Assembly (NCBI GenBank): GCA_004764695.1
Contig: SMSO01000032.1
Span: 1,014,501-1,078,500 of the forward strand
Direction of reading: 5' to 3'
DNA: 64,000 nt
From: Schizochytrium sp. TIO01
Taxonomy: Eukaryota; Sar; Bigyra; Thraustochytrida; Thraustochytriidae
This document shows positions 52,950-63,884 of this stretch, piece by piece. The notes beneath the pieces are model-generated. The model worked only from the letters and a program-made list of their open reading frames with translations. It was not told the DNA's origin and searched no databases. Made by a program: the position numbers and the translations under genes. Position 1 is the first letter of the stretch, and the number at the start of each line of letters is the position of its first letter.

Positions 52950-54353
52950 TCAACTTTGGATATTTGCTTCAGTATTGAGAGCTATTTTGGCAGCGTATTG
53001 GGATCGACACATTGGACAGGTAGCCGCCTTTTCAATACTAAATCGTTCGAATGCCTCGATGCAGTGCTGGTGAAAGCAATGTGAACAGCTAAGTAAACAT
53101 GCAATGCGTTTCTGGTCATTGATCTCTGGCCCCTCATGTTGCGGTTTCAATGAAATCTTTTGAAGAACAATAGGTGCCATGCATATAGCACATTCACACT
53201 CGTCCCCCTCTCTATTCAATAAGGTACGTAGGATTCCTTCCCATTGCTCTGGACCGATAATTAGTGGTAGTTCTTCGTTTGGCGCACCCAATATTCGGCG
53301 AGATGCTGTTATAGAACAATCAAGCTCCGCAAAAAGACGGTCGATTGAGTCTTCTTGCGCATACACAGCTCGCTCTAAACGAAGGGAGACTGATTGCAAT
53401 TTGTTTGCAAAGAACTTATGTCGTTGGTGTTCTGTACCCTTCCCAGCAGCATAGTATGCGGAGAGACGCGCACGAAATCTCTTCCGTGCAATGTAGCCTC
53501 GAAAGACCGTTTGGATTTGCGTTGCAGAGCGCTGTCGATGAGCTTTGATACCTAGTTTGACGCTTCGTTTCTCGTAATTGGCCTTTCGACATAGTGGACA
53601 ACAGCGCTCTTTACTTCGCACAAACCGTTCAAAACTTTCAAGACATGCTTTATGAAATACATGAGAGCAGCTTAATAAAAGCTGTTGCCCTGCTCCAAAG
53701 TGCTCTTGACATATTGCGCACGGTTCGAAAGAGTCCTTTCGGGCCTCTGAAGCTTGTTCAAGTGCTCGCCATTCAGCTTTTGATAATTTTGCTGGTGGGC
53801 CTTGCATGAGACCTAATCGTTGAGCTAGTGTTCTTTGATCTCGATCTGCACGAGCTAATTGACGCAGCTGGGCCTTTCTTGAGCTTCCGCAAGCTTCACA
53901 TCGAGGAGGACCGCTTCGATTGAAACAGGTACACCGTTCGCAGGTCCAGGGTACACCCCTTTCGAACGTATTTTCGTCTGGATTGTTGTTACTGCCAGCG
54001 GCCGTAGCTGTAGTGAAACTGTTGCCACGTTTGCTGGTCACAGTGGTGCTTTCTGATCGTGCTGATGCAGTTTGTTGCTCTCTTATCCCTATTGTTTTGA
54101 ATTTATTTTCTGAAGTAGTACCTTCTGTTCTGCACGGCTTTGCGCTTGGGACTTGATCTCTTCTACGTCTATTAGCTCCCGATGGTCCAATCAAGTCCAC
54201 TCTTGAACCGTTTTGATGAACAAGGCGAACTTGGCGCATCTGAACGTCAAGTTTTAGAGCGCGTGCGAAATGGTCCTGCAGAGCTGCTGCATGTATTACA
54301 GTTCTCTCTGGTCTCGTTGTGCGCCTCCAACGAAATTCATCGCGCCTTTCCAT
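52950..54353 (-). CDS. Double RING-H2 / IQ protein with RanBP2-type zinc finger (RNF32-like)
   Basis: 467 residues from ATG 54353 (MERRDEFRWRRTTRPERTV); the ORF begins 5 codons earlier with TTG. A RanBP2-type zinc finger (WTCERCTCFNRSGPPRCEAC) lies at about 134-156. A first RING-H2 (CAICQEHFGAG..CSHVFHKACLESF..CCPLCRK) is at about 213-258, an IQ calmodulin-binding motif (ATQIQTVFRGYIARKRF) at about 274-292, and a second RING (CAICMAPIVL..CSHCFHQHC..CPMCRS) at about 388-455. Two RINGs separated by an IQ motif is the architecture of RNF32, a protein of ciliated and testis cells; the RanBP2 finger is extra. It is predicted to be a ubiquitin ligase. Its convergent neighbour is CFAP221, which agrees with a ciliary setting. 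Confidence 0.85.
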   Translation of the reverse strand: MERRDEFRWRRTTRPERTVIHAAALQDHFARALKLDVQMRQVRLVHQNGSRVDLIGPSGANRRRRDQVPSAKPCRTEGTTSENKFKTIGIREQQTASARSESTTVTSKRGNSFTTATAAGSNNNPDENTFERGVPWTCERCTCFNRSGPPRCEACGSSRKAQLRQLARADRDQRTLAQRLGLMQGPPAKLSKAEWRALEQASEARKDSFEPCAICQEHFGAGQQLLLSCSHVFHKACLESFERFVRSKERCCPLCRKANYEKRSVKLGIKAHRQRSATQIQTVFRGYIARKRFRARLSAYYAAGKGTEHQRHKFFANKLQSVSLRLERAVYAQEDSIDRLFAELDCSITASRRILGAPNEELPLIIGPEQWEGILRTLLNREGDECECAICMAPIVLQKISLKPQHEGPEINDQKRIACLLSCSHCFHQHCIEAFERFSIEKAATCPMCRSQYAAKIALNTEANIQS

Positions 54354-54906
54354 GTTAATCCTTTGCAACTATAGCTATGTCATCTAAACCTTGCGTGGGC
54401 ACCAAGAGCTTTGGCTCAGCTTCCGACTCTGTGATTACCCAGCCCAACTTTGAAGGATTTCGATGCCAACTTGCACCAGCCCCAGATCTTGTTTTTCGGA
54501 AACTAAAATAAAAATAAAAGCAGTTTAATTTCTTTCATCTAATCCATTCTTCAAGTTGCTTATCGTTCAGAATTGAGTGTTTTTTGTTTGTTTTTAAAAA
54601 ATAAAATGAATACTTATAAGCGGCACTGCATGACTATAAGCTATAATTCTGGTATTTCAACGGTAACTTTTTATTTATAAATAATAATAATAAAACTTTT
54701 TAAAAACCTACCATTTTTTACTTATCAATTTTTCAAGAATATGTCCTGAAGAACCTAGGCAAGAGCTACAGGTTATAGTCTCAAAGGTCAATGAATGTTG
54801 ATGAAAACTGGGCTCCCTCCGAGCATTTGCAGACACTCAATTTCAACTCGTATCTTCGTTTGCAGGTTCGCGATCTTGAAGTTTGAACGTGCTAAGGTCG
54901 GTCAAG
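54354..54906. other. Divergent intergenic region
   Basis: 553 bp, AT-rich in the centre (ATAATAATAATAA near 54680). No clear promoter motif was assigned. Confidence 0.3.
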
Positions 54907-55374
54907 ATGGAGAAGTCAGCTAAGGACATAGAGAGAGACGAGGAACTGGAGTCCTTGTACAGAGAGATCGAGGAGGTCAAAGCTAGCTACGTGGCTGAAT
55001 GCGAGAAGCGGGGCCTTACACCATTTGACAATATTCGTGTTGGAGACTGGATTGCTGGAGACTTGAAGCAGAAACTTGGTGGGGACATCAAAGCTAGAGA
55101 CAGTAAACAAAGCGCAGATCTTAAATGTTCCCTAGAAGACTCAGAAGACTTGAGTCAGAGCAGCAAAGTAGAACTCCAATTAGTGAATGATGTGCCTCGC
55201 ACATTCATCTTCGTTCTCACTCTTGTAATCATCAGCACGCTCCCCTTTCCGGACTGTGCACCTGGGGCCCGAGCATTGCAAGTTGTGCTCTTTTTTATTG
55301 CTGTTTTAAGCTTTGTTATATGTGAAATGGAACCTAAGGATCACCAAGACAGATTCGATGAAACTCTGGACTGA
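54907..55374 (+). CDS. Small two-TM membrane protein, unknown
   Basis: 155 residues from ATG 54907 (MEKSAKDIERDEELESLY). The first half is charged and helical (about 1-40), then soluble. Two adjacent hydrophobic segments (FIFVLTLVIISTLPF near 99-114 and LQVVLFFIAVLSFVI near 124-139) are separated by a short PDCAPGARA loop, so both termini probably lie on the same side of the membrane. The tail is acidic. No family is recognised. It is convergent with the MDR gene, only 97 bp away, and divergent from the RNF32-like gene. The good codon composition and clean start support a real gene. Confidence 0.6.
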   Translation: MEKSAKDIERDEELESLYREIEEVKASYVAECEKRGLTPFDNIRVGDWIAGDLKQKLGGDIKARDSKQSADLKCSLEDSEDLSQSSKVELQLVNDVPRTFIFVLTLVIISTLPFPDCAPGARALQVVLFFIAVLSFVICEMEPKDHQDRFDETLD

Positions 55375-55471
55375 TTTAGGTTCTTACTGATATGTTTATT
55401 GACAAAATTGATTTAGTCTTTCAAAAGAAAGATATTTCTTTAATTCGAGCAAGCGGCATTTGTATGCTGTG

Positions 55472-56724
55472 TCACAACGAGGACTGTGTATCAGCAACGC
55501 GAATGATAACCTTTCCACGAACGTGGCCACCTTCAATGCGGCGATGAGCGTCTTCGGTCTTTTCAAGAGGAAAAACTGAGTCAACATTGATTTTTGCAGC
55601 TCCTTCATCAGCAAGCTTCGCCAACAAAGCTAAAGACTCGGCGCGAGGTTCTACAATGTTGAAGTAGTATCGAGGTCCAGTGATGGGTGCTGCGAGCTTA
55701 CGGTATGCAGCATATGCATAGCCAACCAGGCTACCAAGTGTACTATCAGCGCCCGTTACACCATCCGGAATCTTCAGAGATGAGGCAATCTTAGTAGCCC
55801 ATCCTGAATTCATCACGTTAATGTAGAACCCGGTTGGCTTAATACATTTCATCCCGCGAAGCTCGTAGTCCCCGCCCATGAGGTCAAAAACATAGTCAAC
55901 ATCCTTCGCCACTTCGACGAAGTCTTCCTTGTTGTAGTCGATGGGACGGTCCGCGCCGAGAGACTTGACATAGTCAAAGTTACCCACGGAGCATGTGGTA
56001 AAAACGTAAAGCCCATAGTACTTGGCGACCTGAATCGCAATGGTGCCTACGCCCCCTGCGCCAGCATGAACTATGTTTTGAAGCACGTAAACATACCAAG
56101 ATGTTTGTCTCTTGCCGTTAGTTACTACTCTTTTACTTAACTCACTTATCTGACCAAGTTAACAAGGAGGCCAATCCTTTTTCTTCTTAGAACTCAACTA
56201 AATACTGCAAAAGAGCCCTAAGATACTGCAATTTTGCAAATTCTTATATTCGATATTTGAAACAACTTACTGAGAATACTTTTGCCTTGCCCGCGCACCT
56301 CTTCATTGATGCCTGCTGCTTCATAACCTTGGAGTACAGTTTGACCAACAAGAGGGAGGCCGGCAATTTCATCATCTGTGAGGTTAGCAGGTGCAAGACT
56401 GGCATGCTTCTCACGAACAGTGACATATTCTGCACAACCACCTTGTGTTGCGACAATGGGGAGCATGAAGAAAACTCGATCTCCCTTGGTATACTTTGAG
56501 TTTTGATCCATATCCTCCACTAGACCGCAGACATCGCAGCCAACAACCTTAGGGTTCGGGAAAAACGGGATAGAGTTCTTTCGCAGCTTCCAATCAACAG
56601 GATTCACTGAGGTCGTAAGTACCTTGACAAGGAGTTCTCCTGAGTTACGTGTCGGCATAGGGAAGTCGTTCACAACCTTCAGAACCTCGGGGCCACCCTT
56701 CTCTGTGTAAATAACAGCCTTCAT
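55472..56724 (-). CDS. Quinone-oxidoreductase-like MDR enzyme (zinc-free type), two exons
   Basis: Exon 1 (56724-56271) and exon 2 (56070-55472) join across a 200-nt intron to give 350 residues from ATG 56724. The N-terminal GroES-like domain has MKAVIYTEKGGPEVLKV, TSVNPVDWKLRKN, GCDVCGLVE and GDRVFFM. The splice restores GKSILIHAGAGGVGTIAI at about 148-165, the NADPH-binding A-G-A-G-G-V-G motif of the medium-chain dehydrogenase/reductase family. GADRPIDYNKEDF and a C-terminal GHVRGKVIIRV follow. Zinc ligands of alcohol dehydrogenases are not evident, so it is likely an NADPH-dependent quinone or enone reductase. The join is supported by motif continuity and a canonical GTAAGT donor. Confidence 0.9.
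56071..56270 (-). other. Intron, 200 nt, in the MDR gene
   Basis: The donor is GTAAGT (56270-56265) and the acceptor ACATAG ending at 56071, phase 1 at both sides. The split Ile codon (A|TT) rebuilds the conserved cofactor-binding loop. Confidence 0.9.
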
Positions 56725-56971
56725 CGTCTCGACTCCGACGAATGTAGAAGTTCCGCTACGATTATGTGCAAGCTTTCAATTATTGCCCTGTACAAAGCTT
56801 ATAGGCCTCCTCGAGGGATACGCCTAGATCTTTCTGCTATCGACGTCGAAGACCAACTTGAAGTCGTTGAAGAAGGCAGGTAGCTAATACCTGGGAAATG
56901 CAGATTTGCGTTTGCGATTCTTGTAGAGACTCACTAAAGATCATTTTAATGTACCTCACTAGGAGGCCCTA

Positions 56972-56981
56972 CTTATATAAG
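56972..56981. promoter_or_regulatory. Palindromic TATA element
   Basis: CTTATATAAG reads identically on both strands. It lies 248 bp upstream of the MDR ATG (-) and 637 bp upstream of the pecanex-like ATG (+), so it could direct transcription either way. Confidence 0.3.
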
Positions 56982-57211
56982 ACAGTATCGGACAGAGAGG
57001 CCAAACGAGGCTAAAATTAAACCCGAGCCTGAAACTGAGGTTCTGTGACCCAAGAGTACCTAAGGAACAATCTTCTTTTATAAGAATAATATAATGTAAC
57101 TTATGAACCATCCGAGGCGTAAACTTGGCTTCGTATAGTCCACGTTTTGTAGCAAGCTTTTTTATAGGCCTTTAAACCACTATTTCTTTAACAGGTCTAA
57201 CATAATCAAGG

Positions 57212-57227
57212 ATATCCTTGATACGAA
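57212..57227. promoter_or_regulatory. 16-bp perfect palindrome
   Basis: TCAAGGATATCCTTGA is a perfect palindrome between two divergent starts, a plausible site for a dimeric transcription factor. The function is inferred. Confidence 0.4.
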
Positions 57228-57617
57228 GACAGTTTCGTCCCAACATAGGGCATAGAAGGTTGTCAGCATTGCTTACAAGTCCTATAAGTTTGTTTGCACC
57301 AAGCGGTGTGGCAAATAAGGAATAGGTTATCGCTAGAAAAGCTCACAAGGTTCATACGAGCAGGCGTGACACAAGGCACAAGCTCGCTAGTTTGTTTTTT
57401 TTGCAAGCAACTTCTCTATTGTAGGAGTGAAGCTTGAGACTACACGGGAAACAAGTGTCCGTTCACGAGGCTTTCGAGTAACCCAGAAACAACGAAACCC
57501 CTTTCGAGACGCTATTGCGTCGATTAGAATAGGATATGTATGCATGAGGTTTGGTTGGGGTCAATAGACTGACAACTTCATCACACAATCACTCTTGGTG
57601 TCCCAACGTTGTTCCCA

Positions 57618-60600
57618 ATGCAAGGGCAAGCAGCTCAGAGGAACTGGGATTTTGGTGACACGACTTTACAGAGAGATGTTGCACCTCTCTTTAGTTCTTA
57701 TAAATGGATTTTTGCAATCGTGAGGACGTTAGAAGTTGGGCTTGGTGGAATCCGAATACTATCAGTTGCACCTAGAGATGATGGCCTGGTTTGGACGAGA
57801 CCGAGTGGGATCGTCTTCCAGGGTATTTCTTGGTTAATACCAATTGCTATTACATATTGCTTCACCTATCTTAGTGACCCCAAGAGTGACAACACGGCAT
57901 GGATTGCCTTGAAGTCAATTATAATTTCATTCTATGTTGGTCTTATGCGTGCATTGGCTTATTTTGGCGCTTGGCGAGGAGGAATGCAGCAAAGTATGGG
58001 GGGGAGACGCCATGGTAGCAAATATCTGGATGTATCATTAGACGAGAACATGTATCAGGGAGATTTGGCTGGTGTACTTCGACTTTGCACTAGTGAAGTT
58101 GCACTGGATTGCAGTGGTCTAATGACTTTACTTAGTCAAATATGTGGAGGTTTTTTGCAAGCCTTCGTATTCAACTGGTCAATTTCTCTATCACCTGAAA
58201 CCTCCCTTGTTTCCACTATCAGCTGTTGGATGATATACGGGATGGGAATATTTTGCTTATCCACGCGGCACCCAGTAGAAGTTGCCCAATGGCATATGAG
58301 TCCACAGCCTCTAGACTGCTTTACTCGTGGGTTTCATGTTATTTTGTTTTTCTGCCTGAGTCGATTCCATTTTAACCCTGGTGCATTTGCTTTACCGTTC
58401 CTTTGGCTATTAGGTCTCCTTCCTAGTCTAGATGTACTCCTAGAGTGGAGTGTAGAGATGACACAGATGCACATCTTTGGCGGGTCTGCAGCGTCTTCCA
58501 GGAAGCGTCTAGTGATTCATGTGATTGTAAGCTCAATTGCGTCTTTACTATGTTTCTATAGCATGAGATATGTAAATGTAAGGGGCAGTCTTTGCATCAC
58601 TGCCTTACTCTCCTGCTGTTTGAGCTCTGGTGTTATATTTCGTGCATATAGTTTGGTTAGAACATACACTGTACCAAATACAACTATTTGGAATGTATTA
58701 CCTATAATGGCCAGCAGCACCCAAAAACACAAAGTTCAATCTCTACAAAATTCAGGTCAACACATCCGAAACAGCATTTTGAGCAAAGTCGATACACTTG
58801 TGATTGTTCTCTGTAGCGTGTCACCATATTTCGCTACTCTTTCCAACACTTCAATATCCTGGTCAATTCTTATTCTTACCAGTGCTGGTGTTACAATACT
58901 ACACATTCTTTTACACTTTGTGAAATTACCTGTGGTTGTTTTACTCAATGTATCACGCGGGCTACGCGTTTTCCAATTCTTCTGGACTGGTTTGTGCGTG
59001 TTTTCAATAGAATACCATGGTACTGGGGAGTTGTCAAGTTCTTACACCTCATGGGAACAGCTTTTCGTTTGCACTTTGCTTATGCGTTGTCTGCGTGTCG
59101 TAATGACCAGTCCAGGCAGTGCATCTTTTGAACTTACGGCCGCTCTTGCGCTTGGATACAGTGGAAGTCCTGTGCTAACATGGCACCCGTTGTTCCTATC
59201 GGTATGCTTCCGTGCTACTCTTGCAGGATGGGTTATGTTGTTCTGCCGTGAAGCTCTTGGCAACTGCTCGTTTGTTTTATTCCATGTTTACGCATCGTTA
59301 ACCCGTGCAAAACTCCGTCTTCCTCTCTACGCACGTCTTGCTTGCATCATTGCTACGCCGATCTGGAATTTTGCGATGGCCTTAATTGCTGCAGTATTAG
59401 GGTCCCCTGTCGTCCCAATTGCTGGAGGTGGCGTTTTCCTAGCAGGATTTCCACGCCCTCGCCGTACTTGGCCATGTTACAAAGCATCACAAGCAGATCA
59501 CATGGAGGCAGGATATTATGAGCAAGTCCTACCGCACATTCTTACTGCTTTAGACCGCGTTTTTCTTGAACAGTCTGCCTCTCGATTCGGTGAATCTATG
59601 TACCTTTTGCGATTTGAGAAGATGATCGCTTGGGTTCAAATACTAGAATTCGAATTCGGATATCGGGTGATTCATATGAAAGGACTTGAATTGCAGGAAC
59701 CTACAAGCTGCCACAATGTCGAAGCGAATGCTCTTGATGAAATTATACGCTCAGAGCGTGAGAACCCTACATGTGTTAAGTACTTGCATCAAGAAAGGGT
59801 TGTTCGACCGCTGAAGGACGTTTCTATTCAAAGCTATTCCCACTCTCAGGTCAGTCTAACAGGTGTTGTTGGCAATGATGAGATGGCAAAGTTGATTCAT
59901 CGGAGTTTTGGATATGCAATTCTGTGGCAATTGAAGAAAGAAAAAGACGTTCTTGATTTACTTGCAGAGGTTTCCAAAAGCGAAAATCTAAAATTTCTAG
60001 ATGGATTTGAATCAAAGGAATTTAGGGAGGATCTAGACCGCTGGTATAGATTTATTCATCATGATCATATTAATTCGGCCAATGGTCTGTCTGAGCGAGG
60101 TCCAGCAGGTCCTATTGGACCCCATGGTGATGATTTTGATATTGATATTGATGATCTTTTAGATGAACTCGACGGTTATGAACTAGATGAGCTAGATGTC
60201 GAAATCACGGAAAGTGCCCCAATTTCAAAAGAGGTTGTGCACTTATGGAGTGGAAAGAGTGAAGAGACTATCATCAATCCACTATTGGCTAGTAAAACCA
60301 TCTCAACCAAATGGAGCAACGGGTCACATGGTGCTGCAAACTTGAAAAACTCTGAACACCTCCTTGATAATGGTTCATATGACAGTCAAAGGGAAAATAA
60401 ACTATCCCAGGTAGAACAATATTGCATTCATAAGACCAGCAAATATGCTCCTGACGGAGGCTATGATGACCACGACGCAAAGCCCGAGAGTCTTTCAATG
60501 ATGAATTGTAGAGGATTGGCTTCTGAATTGCTGAGTAAAAGAGATCCTAGACTCGAAATAGGATTACCAAATGATAAGCAGGTCCTACCAACTGATTTGA

Positions 60601-62063
60601 TTCGAGCTAAACAACTGCTATCAGTAGGCAAGTCAAATTTGGAATCCCCTTTACATCAATCGCAAAGTGATACAGGGGAAATGAACATTAAAGTTTCTTT
60701 TGATACTGCCCATTTGAAAATGATTGATAGCCAAGCAAAAAACAAATCTGCAAAAGGAAAAAGTCCCCCATATACGGAAGGATTTGAGGGAGCTACTAGG
60801 CGGATTGGTATGACCAGAACGCACCATGAAGCTAGCCACATAAGCATTCTTGTTTCAGATGCCCGAAATGAAATGAGTGGTAATCATTATCATCAAAACT
60901 TACCAGAGAACATTCGACGTTTTCCAGATCTTGAAGTAAAGGTTGATTCTGGGCGGGTTCACAATCTTCTATCAGCACGCAACTCCTTTCAACAGAGTCC
61001 TGCTAGCACCAACAGTATTTTGACACCTGTCCTAAAGTCTGGTACTGACAGTAGAAGCGAAAGTGTCAGTGGTCATAGTATTTTTAGCAGCACAGAAGAC
61101 AGGAATACGTATAGAAGTGTTGAATATCAAATACTAGAGCAGCGCGACAAGATTTTAAATATGGCACCTTGCAACACACAACAAAACCCAGATTCAAGCA
61201 AAAATCGGATTGATTTTTCTGCGGGGGGAACAAGGAAGGAACCTTGGGGAAGCCAAGGCTCACCTCTACGCGTGGTTGCCAAACATGGCAGAATCGTCGG
61301 CGACGGCGGTTATAGGAACACTTATACTTCAGGCGCTGTTGCTGTTGCTGACGAGGAGGGTACTGGCAACATAGATGATGATGACGAGGTTGTTATAATT
61401 CCACGTAAAAAGACTAAACCGAAGAGCCAGCAAGGACCGCAAGAAGATAAGCAGGTTACTAATGCAGTTCAGGTGACTTCGGATATCTTAGCGAGTCTTG
61501 GAAATGAGACAAGGATGGTCAGCTCGCGGTACATTTTGGAGTCCTTCCAAGGAGAGATTATTGCACCTTTGTTCAAGAAAAAGTCTTCGAGAATAAGTAG
61601 CTTCCTCCTTCGCTCATTTCGTGTAGCTATAAAACTTGCACTGGATTGCTTTTTATTAGGTGACCCAGATCCAAGCCTTACTGATCTGCGTGCTTGCAAA
61701 GCATCATTGGAAGAATATGAAAGAGAATGGCATATCGGCTCAGAGTTAGACCTCACTTGGCTTACCGCATTACAAACAGAGACCCCGCATCTTTTATCGT
61801 TGGTCAGTCGGGGCAAGGGTGAACTGAGCCTGCTTCAGCTATCCTTACAGCAAGAAAGGGTCACTGTGTGCAGCTTAAATCCAGCTATTGTCCGAGGAAT
61901 TTGGGCAGCGCTTTCACTGGAACTTTTATTTCTTACAAATGACGACGATGAGAGGTATTCAATTCAAGCCCATCCGTGGTTTTTACGCAACATAATTATT
62001 CAAGCGGCAGAACCACCCCTTGGGTATCCAGTCTACGGGAGTGGACCGCTTGGCATATTTTAA
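57618..62063 (+). CDS. Pecanex-like multi-pass membrane protein
   Basis: 1,481 residues from ATG 57618 (MQGQAAQRNWDFGDT); the ORF begins three codons earlier at TTG. The first 620 residues are mostly hydrophobic, with about 12-14 predicted membrane segments. Then come the pecanex landmarks: LGSPVVPIAGGG, FLAGFPRPRRTWPCYK, YYEQVLPHILTALDR, YLLRFEKMIAWVQILEF, FGYRVIHMKGLELQEPT and SCHNVEANALDEII (about 595-715). A long disordered insert (about 840-1280), with a short collagen-like GPAGPIGPHG and an acidic LDDLLDELD stretch, separates these from the C-terminal pecanex end (LLFLTNDDDERYSIQAH..QAAEPPLGYPVYGSGPL). Animal pecanex acts in the ER/Golgi; its biochemical role is unclear. Single exon. 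Family assignment is firm because both conserved blocks are present in order. Confidence 0.88.
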   Translation: MQGQAAQRNWDFGDTTLQRDVAPLFSSYKWIFAIVRTLEVGLGGIRILSVAPRDDGLVWTRPSGIVFQGISWLIPIAITYCFTYLSDPKSDNTAWIALKSIIISFYVGLMRALAYFGAWRGGMQQSMGGRRHGSKYLDVSLDENMYQGDLAGVLRLCTSEVALDCSGLMTLLSQICGGFLQAFVFNWSISLSPETSLVSTISCWMIYGMGIFCLSTRHPVEVAQWHMSPQPLDCFTRGFHVILFFCLSRFHFNPGAFALPFLWLLGLLPSLDVLLEWSVEMTQMHIFGGSAASSRKRLVIHVIVSSIASLLCFYSMRYVNVRGSLCITALLSCCLSSGVIFRAYSLVRTYTVPNTTIWNVLPIMASSTQKHKVQSLQNSGQHIRNSILSKVDTLVIVLCSVSPYFATLSNTSISWSILILTSAGVTILHILLHFVKLPVVVLLNVSRGLRVFQFFWTGLCVFSIEYHGTGELSSSYTSWEQLFVCTLLMRCLRVVMTSPGSASFELTAALALGYSGSPVLTWHPLFLSVCFRATLAGWVMLFCREALGNCSFVLFHVYASLTRAKLRLPLYARLACIIATPIWNFAMALIAAVLGSPVVPIAGGGVFLAGFPRPRRTWPCYKASQADHMEAGYYEQVLPHILTALDRVFLEQSASRFGESMYLLRFEKMIAWVQILEFEFGYRVIHMKGLELQEPTSCHNVEANALDEIIRSERENPTCVKYLHQERVVRPLKDVSIQSYSHSQVSLTGVVGNDEMAKLIHRSFGYAILWQLKKEKDVLDLLAEVSKSENLKFLDGFESKEFREDLDRWYRFIHHDHINSANGLSERGPAGPIGPHGDDFDIDIDDLLDELDGYELDELDVEITESAPISKEVVHLWSGKSEETIINPLLASKTISTKWSNGSHGAANLKNSEHLLDNGSYDSQRENKLSQVEQYCIHKTSKYAPDGGYDDHDAKPESLSMMNCRGLASELLSKRDPRLEIGLPNDKQVLPTDLIRAKQLLSVGKSNLESPLHQSQSDTGEMNIKVSFDTAHLKMIDSQAKNKSAKGKSPPYTEGFEGATRRIGMTRTHHEASHISILVSDARNEMSGNHYHQNLPENIRRFPDLEVKVDSGRVHNLLSARNSFQQSPASTNSILTPVLKSGTDSRSESVSGHSIFSSTEDRNTYRSVEYQILEQRDKILNMAPCNTQQNPDSSKNRIDFSAGGTRKEPWGSQGSPLRVVAKHGRIVGDGGYRNTYTSGAVAVADEEGTGNIDDDDEVVIIPRKKTKPKSQQGPQEDKQVTNAVQVTSDILASLGNETRMVSSRYILESFQGEIIAPLFKKKSSRISSFLLRSFRVAIKLALDCFLLGDPDPSLTDLRACKASLEEYEREWHIGSELDLTWLTALQTETPHLLSLVSRGKGELSLLQLSLQQERVTVCSLNPAIVRGIWAALSLELLFLTNDDDERYSIQAHPWFLRNIIIQAAEPPLGYPVYGSGPLGIF

Positions 62064-62631
62064 GAGGTATCGATATATAAGAACTTATGATCATGCATGC
62101 CCACCTGCAAAAAGGTAATATTTTACTTCAGATTAATAAGGAATATAAGATTGGTGCTAGCATGAAGTTTTAGGCGAGATTGAGACATTAGCATAACTAT
62201 TGAGCAGAGTAAGTTCATCTGCTCTTTGTTGCAACGGACTTGGGTGTACAACAAAAGAACCAGAACAGCAATAATGAGATTTTAAGTATCATTCTAAGAA
62301 CCAGGCCTCACTAGAGTCCCTGTTTATACGTAGCTCGATTGGGCTATAGCTAAAACAAAATGTTTAAGTGCAATGCAGGTATAGTAAAGAATAAAAATGA
62401 TAGAAGTGATAAAAATGTGAAATTGAAAAAAATGTGATTTGTAGTGCAAAAAATAGGTATTTAGACTTGGCATGCATGAAAGCTCTTTATGCAATTTCAG
62501 AAATACCGGGATTTATGATACAGCTTTTGTCATGGCAGAATCAAAAACAAAGGAAGCTTGCAGTGGTAAAGTAGATAATACGATCTGCCACGCGTATCGT
62601 CTAAAGTGAAGGTTTTGATGAAAAAAAGTTC
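62064..62631. other. Convergent 3' intergenic region
   Basis: 568 bp, AT-rich, with poly(A)-signal-like AATAAAAATG near 62392. Nothing else is recognised. Confidence 0.35.
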
Positions 62632-63836
62632 TTAGGAAGTCTTGGATTTAGTGACTGCCTTTCTGCGCAGGAATTCGTCGCTTGAAACTTTGGCCCTCTT
62701 CTTGATGGGCTCATTTGTCCGTACATCATTATCATCCCGCCTCGCCTTTTTCGAGAAGCTCTCGTCATGCTGGTGGTGATGATACTTGCGATGGTGCTCT
62801 CCACTAAAGGATCTTGAACTATTGCCACGAGAGTCTCCATCAGACCCACTTTCGGTGCTGTTGTTGGAGCCTGTGAAGTCAAACCTCGAACCGCTAGAAG
62901 AAAAACCTTGGGTCTTTTCATAAGACTCGTCCGAGTCACGGCCTTTACCCATATAGCCAGAATCATCACTAAGGCTTCTTTGGTCTTTTGTTTCATCGCC
63001 GTCCGATTTATCCAAAGGAGACTTGGGGCGACGTCCCCGTTCACGTTCCCTAGCAAACTCTAGCTGTATCTCCTTTTCGATTTCGTGAGCAACCTCCTCC
63101 CGCTCCTTAGGGTCAGGAAAGTTAAGGAGGGCTTCTGCACTTGGGCCGTAAGCTTCGATCAATTTGCTATCAACCATGAGAGCTGCATGTTTCTCCGAAA
63201 TGTAAGTGCCAAGATTTTCTGTTTTGCCGTTGATCCAGGCACGTGCTACCCATCGGTGATCTCGTTTATGCCAAGACACACCACGGTAGCTACTACTGCA
63301 GCGGTTCGACTTGCGACGCTTGCGACGGCGCTTTTGGACTGCCATGGACCCCCCTGCACCGCCAGGAAAAGCATAGAGGCCTTGAGGCATGCCCATGAAG
63401 GGCGCGCCGCCAGGTTGTGGGGTCATCATTGGACCGTACTGGCCCATAGGCATACCGCCCATGTATGGTCCTGCAGGTCCCCACATTGGGATCATTGCTC
63501 CTCCACTTGGCATCATTTGTCCAGCGGATGGATCTTGCGGCGGCATCATGACAAAAATAGGTTGTCCATAGTACGATCCTGGAAAAGAAGAACCCTTTGG
63601 GGGTTCGGGCATGCCATTTGAGGTTTGGGAATTACCGTTTGGCATAGAGTTTGTGCTTTTCGTGCTTGACGCCATGGCGTTTCCATTCTGGGTATTTGTC
63701 GGAGCACTTTCAAAAATGGGACGCCCTGTACCTGGCCCCACCATGGTTGGTGTGGACAAGGATCCAGATCCAGATCCAGATCTGCTATCTTCAGAAGATC
63801 CAGAGATGCTGGAGCTAGTAGACTTGCTTCTGCTGC

Positions 63837-63884
<48 letters not shown>

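Larger units (their letters stand above)
56725..57617. other. Divergent intergenic region (MDR / pecanex-like)
   Basis: 893 bp without ORFs of note. It contains a palindromic TATA sequence (56972-56981) and a 16-bp perfect palindrome (57212-57227). Confidence 0.4.
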
